From JBQCEE01 sp051960575 (GTDB lineage Bacteria; Actinomycetota; Actinomycetes; Mycobacteriales; Jatrophihabitantaceae): DNA of 9,270 bases. Under the pieces are notes generated by a model. The model searched no databases. It was given only the letters and a program-made list of their open reading frames with translations, and had not been told where the DNA came from. The position numbers and the translations under genes were made by a program. Location: positions 1 to 9,270 of the forward strand of contig NZ_JBQCEE010000003.1 of assembly GCF_051960575.1 (NCBI RefSeq), written 5' to 3'. Positions 1 through 6,490 of this stretch are shown piece after piece (the first letter of the stretch is position 1; each line of letters starts with the position of its first letter).

Positions 1-78
1 CGGCGCGGCGAAGTGGGTCGCCCCCGCCCCGGCCAGCAGGCCGGCGAGGCGCAGCGCACGGCGGGAGTTACGGGACAC
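1..78 (-). CDS. DoxX-like membrane protein, N-terminal 26 codons only (partial)
   Basis: Only the beginning of this minus-strand gene is in the window; the rest lies to the left of position 1. The visible product starts with a short basic stretch (S-R-N-S-R-R-A-L-R) and runs into a hydrophobic helix, LAGLLAGAGATHFAAP. A Gly/Ala-rich first helix ending in a T-H-F motif followed by A-x-P is characteristic, from memory, of small actinobacterial DoxX-like proteins, which have about four membrane helices and a poorly defined role (some relatives are linked to redox and thiol homeostasis). I chose the GTG at 78 because an AAGGTG Shine-Dalgarno-like sequence sits 6 nt upstream (85-90). An in-frame GTG at 87 is possible but overlaps that site. 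The gene is divergent from the kinase with 77 nt between the starts. The family call rests on 26 residues, so it is tentative. Confidence 0.55.
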   Translation of the reverse strand, partial: MSRNSRRALRLAGLLAGAGATHFAAP

Positions 79-155
79 GGCAGTCACCTTCTCACGCCCG
101 GAGCCACTCTGCGCGGCGTTGCTACCCTCGAAGTTGGTTCACCGGGAGGTCGGAC
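79..155. promoter_or_regulatory. Divergent intergenic spacer carrying both start regions
   Basis: This 77-nt spacer separates the GTG starts of the DoxX-like gene (minus) and the kinase (plus), so any promoters for the two must lie here or inside the opposite gene. On the plus strand TACCCT at 123-128 fits a TANNNT -10 hexamer and stands 27 nt before the kinase start, but no convincing -35 element lies at the right distance. On the minus strand I find no good -10/-35 pair. Both ribosome binding sites fall inside the spacer. The promoter assignment is weak; the divergent arrangement itself is directly visible. Confidence 0.35.
144..149 (+). promoter_or_regulatory. Shine-Dalgarno site of the kinase gene
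   Basis: GGGAGG at 144-149 lies 6 nt before the GTG at 156, which is optimal spacing. This fixes the start as GTG rather than a later codon closer to the kinase domain. Confidence 0.75.
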
Positions 156-1838
156 GTGGGGCGGTTGCGACGCGGACTCGGTCGGCCGGGGCGGGGCGCG
201 TCCAGCGACCGCTTCCCCGGCTTCGCCGACGTCGCCGAGATCGGCGTAGGGGTGCTCGCCACCGTCTACCGCGCCCGCGAGGTGGACACCAACCGCTTCG
301 TCGCCCTGAAGCTGCTCAACGTCCGTGATGCGTCGCCACGCGCCCTGGAATCCTTCGAGCGGGAATCGATCGCGCTCGGGGCGATCAGCTCTCATCCGAA
401 CATCGTCACGCTCTACCGGTCGTTCCGAGCGGCCGACGGACGCCCGGTGCTGGTGCTCGAGCTCTGTATGGGCTCGGTCGCCCAGCGGGTCGGCAACGGC
501 AGCGGGATGCCCGCGCCCGACGCCGTCGCAATCGGCATCAAGATCGCCGGCGCGCTCGAGACGGCGCACCGGGCGGGCATCCTGCACCGCGACGTGAAGC
601 CGCAGAACATCCTCATCACCGAGTTCGGCGAGCCGGCGCTGGCCGACTTCGGGGTCGCCATGCTGCAGAGCTCGACCCAGACGACCGCCGGGCTGTTCGA
701 CTTCACGACGCTGCACGCGGCGCCCGAGCTGCTCGAGGGCGGCGAGACGTCCGCCGCCACCGACGTCTACGAGCTCGCCTCGACGCTCTACCAGCTGATC
801 GCCGGACGATCGGCCTTCCGCGCCTACGAGGGCGAGTCGCCGGCGAGCGTCATCCTGCGCATCCTGCGCGATCCCGTGCAGCCGCTGGTCGGTGCGGGCG
901 TGCCGATGGCGCTGTCGGATCTGCTCATCCAGGCCATGAGCAAGGAGATGGACGCCCGCCCCCGCACCGCCGCCGAGTTCGCCGCCGAGCTCGCGGCCGT
1001 CGAGCAGGCGCAGGGCTGGCCGCGCACCTCGTTCCTGCTGCGCGACGCACCGCGTCCGCCGCAGGAGCCGGTCGTGCTGGTGCCGCCGCGAGCGGCCGAA
1101 CCCGCCGCCGGACCCGCTGTCGAGCCCGCTGTCGAAACCTTGGTACGGCCCACCACCGTCGTTTACGAGCCCCACCAGGGGTCCGGCGAATCGGTGACCG
1201 ACCGGTGGGCACCCCCGCCGACCGACTGGGTGCCGGAGGCATGGGAGCCGCCGGCCCCGCCCGCTGCACCCGAGCCGCCCGCGCCACCGGCGTCCTCCGC
1301 GCCCGAACCCAAGGTCGAACCCGCCACCGACCTGCCCGAGCTCGAGCACGACGTCGAGCTCTCCACGGATGTGGAGGAACGGTCGGTCGTCGACGACGCG
1401 CCTGCCGGGCAGGTGACCGCCCCGCCGGCTGTCTTCCCGGTCGCACCGACCCTGCCGCCCGTCGAGGCGCCGCCGCCGCCCGCCGTGCCGGTGTGGAACG
1501 CGCGCGCCACCGAGCCCGCACCGGCGCCCGCACCCGTGCCCGCCGGCGACGAGCGGCGGCTGAGCATCCGCGCCGGGCTGTCGTCGCTGACCGCCGAGCC
1601 GACGGTGCTGCGCATCCGGTCGGGATGGCGGCGCACCGACCTGCCCTGGCGCGAGATCGACGGCTTCGAGCCGCAGTTCGCCCGCAACGGGCAGTCGCCG
1701 CACGAGCGCGCGTACCTGGTGGCGCTGACCAGCAGGGGACGCGTGCCCCTGCGCGCGACGAGGCGGCCGGCCGCCGAACTGCAGCGGCTGCACGGCATCC
1801 TCGACGACTACCGCCGCCGCGGGGGCGGCCGCCGCTGA
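156..1838 (+). CDS. Hanks-type Ser/Thr protein kinase with Pro-rich linker and C-terminal PH-like domain
   Basis: A 560-residue protein kinase that should transfer phosphate from ATP to Ser/Thr of partner proteins. The kinase domain covers about residues 22-285: glycine loop from G30-x-G32, ATP-anchoring K52 in V-A-L-K, helix-C E70, catalytic loop H144-R145-D146 with K148 and N151, D164-F165-G166, A189-P190-E191, D203 and R268. All catalytic residues are present, so it should be active, although the third loop glycine is Ala35. Residues 293-463 form a Pro/Ala/Glu-rich linker with an acidic patch near 394-414. I see no membrane helix, unlike PknB-type kinases, so it is probably cytoplasmic. 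Residues 466-556 (L-R-I-R, a W-R-E-I-D-G-F-E turn, Y-L-V-A-L, and a final amphipathic helix) resemble a bacterial PH-like domain; that part is inference. The GTG start is set by the strong ribosome binding site at 144-149. The gene converges on the MoxR-DUF58 cluster and may regulate it, but only proximity suggests this. Confidence 0.93.
   Translation: MGRLRRGLGRPGRGASSDRFPGFADVAEIGVGVLATVYRAREVDTNRFVALKLLNVRDASPRALESFERESIALGAISSHPNIVTLYRSFRAADGRPVLVLELCMGSVAQRVGNGSGMPAPDAVAIGIKIAGALETAHRAGILHRDVKPQNILITEFGEPALADFGVAMLQSSTQTTAGLFDFTTLHAAPELLEGGETSAATDVYELASTLYQLIAGRSAFRAYEGESPASVILRILRDPVQPLVGAGVPMALSDLLIQAMSKEMDARPRTAAEFAAELAAVEQAQGWPRTSFLLRDAPRPPQEPVVLVPPRAAEPAAGPAVEPAVETLVRPTTVVYEPHQGSGESVTDRWAPPPTDWVPEAWEPPAPPAAPEPPAPPASSAPEPKVEPATDLPELEHDVELSTDVEERSVVDDAPAGQVTAPPAVFPVAPTLPPVEAPPPPAVPVWNARATEPAPAPAPVPAGDERRLSIRAGLSSLTAEPTVLRIRSGWRRTDLPWREIDGFEPQFARNGQSPHERAYLVALTSRGRVPLRATRRPAAELQRLHGILDDYRRRGGGRR
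1113..1136 (+). repeat. 12-bp tandem duplication in the kinase linker
   Basis: CCCGCTGTCGAG is followed directly by CCCGCTGTCGAA, two copies differing only in the last base. It encodes P-A-V-E twice (residues 320-327) and keeps the reading frame. It looks like replication slippage in a low-constraint Pro-rich linker. Confidence 0.7.
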
Positions 1839-1893
1839 GCCTGCGCGGGACGCAGCTCGCCGGATCATGATCGGCCCGGCCCCCGGTCGCGCG
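1839..1893. terminator. Convergent spacer with two small hairpins (possible bidirectional terminator)
   Basis: Two genes end here from opposite directions. A 5-bp stem CTGCG/CGCAG with a 5-nt loop occupies 1841-1855. At 1859-1875 GCC-G-GAT / ATC-GGC pairs around a CATG loop with one bulged G, centred on the 10-nt palindrome GATCATGATC (1863-1872). Neither is followed by a T tract, so they are not classical intrinsic terminators, although U-less hairpins are often proposed in actinobacteria. This is a weak call based on position and base pairing. Confidence 0.25.
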
Positions 1894-4293
1894 TCAGTGC
1901 CGGCGCACGCCCGTGCCTGTGTTGCGGCGACGTCGCCGCCGGGTGCGCACGACGTCGGTGCGGTCCGACCACGAGGCGGGCGTGACGAGCGTGGGGTCGA
2001 CGTCGAGCCGGTGGTAGCGGGTCGCGACGACGAGCCGCGTGCGCCAGCCCAGCGTGTGCTGCACCTCCGTGCGCAGCAGCCAGTGCTCGCTCCACACCGC
2101 AGCGGCGTCGGCGCTCGTGACCGCGGTCGACGGCGCGAAGATCGCGGCGTTCGCCGAGTCGCCGAGCGACGCGACGCGGGCGCCGACCCGGGCCCCGAAG
2201 CGCCGTTCCGCGGCGACGGCGATCTCGTGGTTCGTCCACGCGTCGGGTTCGTCGAGACCGGCCTCGACGAGCACGTCGATCGTCTCGTGCCACGCGCCGA
2301 GCAGCGACGCGCGCGGGTCGTCCACGCGCCGCCGCCGGGAGGCCCGCCACCGCTTGCGCAGCAGCAGCACCAGCACGAGCACCAGGGCGAGCAGTGCGAT
2401 CACCAGCAGCACCACGGTGAGCACCGAGAGCGGCGCACCGCTGTGCCGCTCGGTCACCCGGCCCGGCGGGGCGACGGCGTTGCCGCTCGTGTTCGCGGTG
2501 GTGATGGTGGCGTTCGGGGCCGACGAGCTCGACGGCGACGAACTCGAGCTCGACTCGACGCCGACGCTCTGCGGCGGGCGGGTGCCCGCGACGGTGTCGG
2601 GTGCCGCGTCCAACACCGTCCAGCCGTGCCCGGCGACGGGCACCTCGACCCACGTCCACGCGTCCTGACCCCTCACCACGGTGCGGTCCGGCCCGAGCCG
2701 GAAGCCGGTGGCGATCCGCGCCGGCACCCCGACCTGCCGGGCCAGCAGGGCCATCAACGTCGCGTACTGCTCGGGCGTGCCCTCGCGGGCGGTGCCGAGG
2801 ATCGACTCGAGCACGTCACGGAAGCTGGTGCCGCCCGTGCGCGCTCCCGCTGGGAGCGAGGGCGTGGCCGAGGACGCCGACCCCGACGACACCGACGGTG
2901 ACCCGCTCGGCGTCGTCGCGGTGACCGGCGGGGTCAGCGAGTAGTGGTCGTGCAGGTCCGCGGCGACGGCCTGCAGGAAGGCGATCGCCCGCCCTCGGTC
3001 GGCACCCGTCTCAGTCGCGAGCGAGCCGACGATCTGCTGCAGCTCGGTGCGGATCTGCCCGGGCACGTCGCGGTCGACCGGCGGCGTCGAGGTCGCCGGC
3101 AGCACGTCCGGCCGCAGTGCGGTGAACGAACGGCTCGGCACGACCGAGTCGACGCGGTACGAGACACCGCTCGAGAGCGGCTGGGCCGGCACGATCATGC
3201 CGCTCGCGGGGTCGACGTCGACCGCGATGCCGATGACGCGGTCGGGCCGCGTGAAGAACGGCATCCACCGCGAGCCGTCGAGCCGCGGGCTGATGCCCGA
3301 GACCGACAGGCGCACCTGCGTACCGCCGCGCAGGGTGGGGTCGGTGTCGGCCGGGATCACGCCCCCGGACGGTCGGAACACTCGGTCGAACGACCAGGTG
3401 TCGCCGTCGTAGGTGTCCAGGGTCGCGATCGGCAGGTACCCGGGCGTCGCACCGCCCTGCAGGCCGACGTGGAAGAGTCGGGACGACGGGTCGCTGCGCA
3501 GGTCGGCGATGAAGGCGAGCGGTGTGACCGGCTGGTCACCATGCACCGTCGGCGAGCGCTGTGGCGTGGTGGGTGGTCCGTGGAAGGCGGACGCCTGGAC
3601 GGCGACGGCTGCGGCGGCGGCCAGCACCACGGCGACGGTGACGCCGCTGACGAAGCCTCGCGCCGGCAGCCGGGCCGCGGCGTCGGCGGGCGCGGCGGCG
3701 GCGTCCTGCTCGGTCCAGGTCTGGGCGGCGCGGATCACCAGCAGCACCACGAGCAGCCCGGCGCCGACGAGGGTGTCGACACGGCGTCCGGTGGTCGCGT
3801 CGGTGACGCCGCGCACCGAGCCGGCGTAGCTGAGCCCGAAGCCGGTGAGCCAGGCGACGTAGGGCACGACGGTGCGCCAGTCGCGTCCGAGGCACTCACC
3901 TGCGATCGCGCCGCACACCCAGGTCAGGGCCACCGGCGCCACGAGCAGCGACCGGGGACTGACCAGGGGCAGCGCGTAGGTCAGCAGCTGCGACGGCCCG
4001 TGCAGCAGCCCGGACGCGAGCTCGTGCAGCCCGCTGGGATCGCGCAGTACGACGAGCAACTGGTACAGCACCAGCGCCACGAGGTCGAGGATCGTGGTGA
4101 CCCACAGGCGGGTGGTGAACAGGGCCGTCACCGCCACGGGCAGCAGCACGCTGATGACCGCCGCGCCGAACAGCGGGCCGGCCATCACGTCCGCAGGGAA
4201 CGTGCGCAGCCACAGGCCACCGCCGAGGGCGGTGGCGATGACCGCGAGCGGCAGCAGCGTCCACGGGATGATGCGGCGCAGGTCGGCCCTCAC
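1894..4293 (-). CDS. TgpA-like polytopic membrane protein with degenerate extracellular transglutaminase domain
   Basis: A 799-residue protein with the layout of the TgpA/DUF3488-transglutaminase family. It has several N-terminal membrane helices (about 11-30, 38-60, 64-83, 105-133, 143-158, 174-189 and 212-233), a large outside region (about 234-620), a strong membrane helix at 621-645, and a cytoplasmic C-terminus with a DUF4129-like helical part (about 658-745) and a basic tail. The transglutaminase fold is recognisable from about 496-565: G-T-P-E-Q-Y-A, then G-V-P-A-R-I-A-T-G-F, D-A-W-T-W-V-E-V and G-W-T-V-L-D. Family members usually have Cys after G-Y and His in D-A-H-A-W. Here these are Pro507 and Trp546, and only Asp562 remains, so cross-linking or protease chemistry is not expected. 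A Ser/Thr/Pro-rich insert (452-489) precedes this site and a Ser tract (581-591) precedes the last helix. The GTG start overlaps the DUF58 stop by 4 nt (GTGA), implying translational coupling. It is the last gene of the cluster. Confidence 0.9.
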   Translation of the reverse strand: MRADLRRIIPWTLLPLAVIATALGGGLWLRTFPADVMAGPLFGAAVISVLLPVAVTALFTTRLWVTTILDLVALVLYQLLVVLRDPSGLHELASGLLHGPSQLLTYALPLVSPRSLLVAPVALTWVCGAIAGECLGRDWRTVVPYVAWLTGFGLSYAGSVRGVTDATTGRRVDTLVGAGLLVVLLVIRAAQTWTEQDAAAAPADAAARLPARGFVSGVTVAVVLAAAAAVAVQASAFHGPPTTPQRSPTVHGDQPVTPLAFIADLRSDPSSRLFHVGLQGGATPGYLPIATLDTYDGDTWSFDRVFRPSGGVIPADTDPTLRGGTQVRLSVSGISPRLDGSRWMPFFTRPDRVIGIAVDVDPASGMIVPAQPLSSGVSYRVDSVVPSRSFTALRPDVLPATSTPPVDRDVPGQIRTELQQIVGSLATETGADRGRAIAFLQAVAADLHDHYSLTPPVTATTPSGSPSVSSGSASSATPSLPAGARTGGTSFRDVLESILGTAREGTPEQYATLMALLARQVGVPARIATGFRLGPDRTVVRGQDAWTWVEVPVAGHGWTVLDAAPDTVAGTRPPQSVGVESSSSSSPSSSSAPNATITTANTSGNAVAPPGRVTERHSGAPLSVLTVVLLVIALLALVLVLVLLLRKRWRASRRRRVDDPRASLLGAWHETIDVLVEAGLDEPDAWTNHEIAVAAERRFGARVGARVASLGDSANAAIFAPSTAVTSADAAAVWSEHWLLRTEVQHTLGWRTRLVVATRYHRLDVDPTLVTPASWSDRTDVVRTRRRRRRNTGTGVRRH

Positions 4294-5429
4294 GGCTGGG
4301 CCGCCAGCAGGTTCCAGGCCTGCGCGGCCTCGTCGGCGTCACGCGCGCTGATGACCCGCACGCCCGGGAAGTGCGGCGGGGGAGGGGCGGTGACGTCGAT
4401 CGAGACCAGCACCAGCCGGTCGAAGCGACGTCGCAGCGCGGCCATTGCCGGCAGGTCGTCGGGGTCGAGCACGCCGGTCACGACGACGAGTGACGTGCCA
4501 CCCTTGCCCCGACGTTCCAACAGCAGTTGAGCCTGCAGCGAACCGTCGGGGTCGGGGCCGACGCCGGTGAGGTGGTCGATGATCGGCGTCGGCTCGCGCA
4601 GCCGGGCACCCCCCACGACCGTGCCGTCGGTGAGTCGCAGCTCGACCGGCGCCTTGTCGGCCGACGCCGACGTCACCACCGAGGCGACGACGTCGACGGC
4701 CTGCTCGAAGGACTCCTCGGTGTAGCGGTTGGGGCGCTGGTCGAAGATCACCGCGCTGTAGGGCTGCGAGGTGTCGACGTTGTGCCGCACGACCAGCCGG
4801 CCGGTTCGGGCCGACGAGCGCCAGTGCACCAGCCGCAGGTCGTCGCCCGCCACGTAGTCGCGCAGGCGGTGGAAGGTGATGTTGCCCTGCGGCGCGACGT
4901 CCGAACTCGGTCCCTCGAGATGGCGCATCTGGCCGCTCGACAGTCGCCGCAACGGCAGGATGCGCGGGTAGACCCAGATGCGTTCGACGTCGGCGAAGGT
5001 GCGCGCGGTGCGGAAGAACTCGTACGCGTCGCGCCGCGTCACCTCCAGCGGCGGCACGTCGAAGATGCCGCGGCGGCTGGTCGGCAGCCGGTAGGCCCGG
5101 CTGCCACGTTCGCCGCGGCGGAGCCGTGGGATCACCGTGCGCACGTCGCGTCCGCCGAACGGCTGGGTGGCGACCGTGGTCGCGACCGAGCGCCGCCCGC
5201 GGTTGGCGAAGGTGAGGAACGCGATCGCGGGCGAGCCCTTCGGTACCCGCGGCGGCTGGATCTCGCGGTCGATCTGCAGCGGCGACGGCCGGCTCACCAC
5301 GCCGAATGCGAGCACGACGGCGGCGAGCAGCCCCAGCCCGACGAGGTCGAAGGTCAACCAGTCGAAGCTGAGGCCCAGCACCAGGGACACGATGCCGGCG
5401 ACGAGGGCGGCGAGGCCGTAGAACGTCAT
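4290..5429 (-). CDS. DUF58 domain-containing membrane protein
   Basis: A 379-residue DUF58 protein. Two membrane helices at the N-terminus (about 5-21 and 27-45) are followed by a beta-rich part (about 50-160) and the family signature at 186-214: F-H-R-L-R-D-Y, G-D-D, R-L-V-H-W, A-R and L-V-V-R. The C-terminal half has alternating strands and helices like a von Willebrand A fold (S-A-V-I-F-D at 225-230), but without a clear D-x-S-x-S metal site. DUF58 proteins are routinely encoded next to MoxR ATPases and are thought to act with them in assembling or activating envelope or enzyme complexes; the exact role here is unknown. The ATG start lies 13 nt after the MoxR stop and lacks a clear ribosome binding site, so translation is probably coupled. 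Length and signature are normal for the family. Confidence 0.93.
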   Translation of the reverse strand: MTFYGLAALVAGIVSLVLGLSFDWLTFDLVGLGLLAAVVLAFGVVSRPSPLQIDREIQPPRVPKGSPAIAFLTFANRGRRSVATTVATQPFGGRDVRTVIPRLRRGERGSRAYRLPTSRRGIFDVPPLEVTRRDAYEFFRTARTFADVERIWVYPRILPLRRLSSGQMRHLEGPSSDVAPQGNITFHRLRDYVAGDDLRLVHWRSSARTGRLVVRHNVDTSQPYSAVIFDQRPNRYTEESFEQAVDVVASVVTSASADKAPVELRLTDGTVVGGARLREPTPIIDHLTGVGPDPDGSLQAQLLLERRGKGGTSLVVVTGVLDPDDLPAMAALRRRFDRLVLVSIDVTAPPPPHFPGVRVISARDADEAAQAWNLLAAQP

Positions 5430-5442
5430 GGCCGGGCCAGGG

Positions 5443-6414
5443 TCAACCCGCCGGCGCGATGCGCGGCACCGGCACGGTCTGGACGGCCCGGGCCACCAGT
5501 TCGGCGCCGGTGCGGCCCTGCAGCTCGGCGTCCGGCTGCAGGATCACGCGGTGCGCCAGCACGACCGGCGCCATCGCCTTCACGTCCTCGGGCAGCACGT
5601 AGGCACGGCCCATGGACGCGGCCATCGCGCGCGCGGCGCGCAGCAGGGCGAGCGACCCGCGCGGCGAGACGCCGAGGCGCAGCTCGGACATGCCGCGCGT
5701 CGCCGCGGCGACCCCGACGATGTACTGCTCGAGCGCCGGCGAGACCTCGACCTGCTTGACGATGTCGATCATGCCCTGGACGTCGCGGGCCGAGAGCACC
5801 GGCGCGAGGTGGGTGACCGTCGCGCCCATCTTCTCGGTGCGCAGGATCGCCGTCTCGGCCTCGGCCGACGGGTACCCGACGCTGAGCTTCATGAGGAACC
5901 GGTCGAGCTGGGCCTCGGGCAGCAGGTAGGTGCCCTCCATGTCGATCGGGTTCTGCGTCGCGACCACCATGAACGGACGCGGCATCTCGTAGGCCCGCCC
6001 GTCGGCGGTGAGCACGCCCTCCTCCATGACCTCGAGCAGCGCCGACTGGGTCTTCGGCGAGGCCCGGTTGATCTCGTCCGCGAGCACGATGTTGGCGAAG
6101 ACCGGGCCCGGGCGGAACTCGAACTCGTGGGTGTCCTGGTTGTAGATCGACACACCGGTGACGTCGGACGGCAGCAGGTCGGGCGTGAACTGCACCCGGT
6201 GCCACGACACCGACAGCGACGAGGCCATCGCGCGCGCCAGCGAGGTCTTGCCCGTGCCGGGCACGTCCTCGAGCAGCAGGTGGCCCTCGGCGAGCAGGCA
6301 GACGACGGCGTTGCGGATGACGTCGGGCTTGCCCTGGATGACCTGGCCGATGTTGGCGCAGAGGCGCTCGACATCGTGCGCGAGCCGGCCGAGGGCGTCG
6401 GTCACGGTGGTCAT
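5443..6414 (-). CDS. MoxR-family AAA+ ATPase
   Basis: A 323-residue AAA+ ATPase of the MoxR group, chaperone-like ATPases that remodel or activate partner proteins, usually together with a DUF58 or VWA-type partner. Motifs in order: Walker A E-D-V-P-G-T-G-K-T (K56, T57), pre-sensor segment with R-P-G-P-V-F-A-N (101-108), Walker B L-A-D-E-I-N-R-A (D113, E114), sensor 1 A-T-Q-N-P (N155), P-E-A-Q-L-D-R-F with likely arginine finger R172, and sensor 2 S-P-R-G (R252) at the start of the C-terminal lid. All key residues are present, so it should hydrolyse ATP. No signal peptide or membrane helix is visible, so it is cytoplasmic. The frame stays open for another 108 codons upstream, but that part is Arg/Pro/Ser/Thr-rich antisense-like sequence overlapping the end of the fn3 gene. 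The ATG at 6414 has GGAGAG 8 nt upstream and gives the family's usual N-terminus. Confidence 0.96.
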   Translation of the reverse strand: MTTVTDALGRLAHDVERLCANIGQVIQGKPDVIRNAVVCLLAEGHLLLEDVPGTGKTSLARAMASSLSVSWHRVQFTPDLLPSDVTGVSIYNQDTHEFEFRPGPVFANIVLADEINRASPKTQSALLEVMEEGVLTADGRAYEMPRPFMVVATQNPIDMEGTYLLPEAQLDRFLMKLSVGYPSAEAETAILRTEKMGATVTHLAPVLSARDVQGMIDIVKQVEVSPALEQYIVGVAAATRGMSELRLGVSPRGSLALLRAARAMAASMGRAYVLPEDVKAMAPVVLAHRVILQPDAELQGRTGAELVARAVQTVPVPRIAPAG

Positions 6415-6490
6415 CGGGCGCTCTCTCCGTCGGCGGGCGGGATCGGGGTTCGTCGGGTCGGTCCGGAGCCGACAGTCTGCCGTACGCGGG
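6415..6490 (-). other. Short spacer between the fn3 gene and MoxR gene
   Basis: This 76-nt gap contains the MoxR ribosome binding site at its downstream end and a 5-bp inverted repeat GTCGG/CCGAC with a 7-nt loop at 6457-6473. There is no T tract and no convincing internal promoter. The hairpin could be a processing or partial termination point lowering or separating expression of the two parts of the operon, but this is speculative. The distance is compatible with co-transcription. Confidence 0.35.
6423..6428 (-). promoter_or_regulatory. Shine-Dalgarno site of the MoxR gene
   Basis: GGAGAG read on the minus strand lies 8 nt upstream of the ATG at 6414. It decides the start against the longer in-frame open stretch that reaches 6738. 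Confidence 0.75.

Noticed and set aside
84..1868. 594-codon open frame on the minus strand across the whole kinase gene
   Set aside because: Its translation is Arg/Gly/Ala low-complexity typical of the antisense of a GC-rich gene, and it has no recognisable domain. The plus strand encodes a complete kinase with all catalytic motifs.
1867..4530. Long plus-strand open frames opposite the TgpA-like and DUF58 genes
   Set aside because: Their composition (Arg/Gln/His/Gly) has no hydrophobic segments or motifs. The minus-strand frames have membrane helices and family signatures and are linked by a GTGA overlap.
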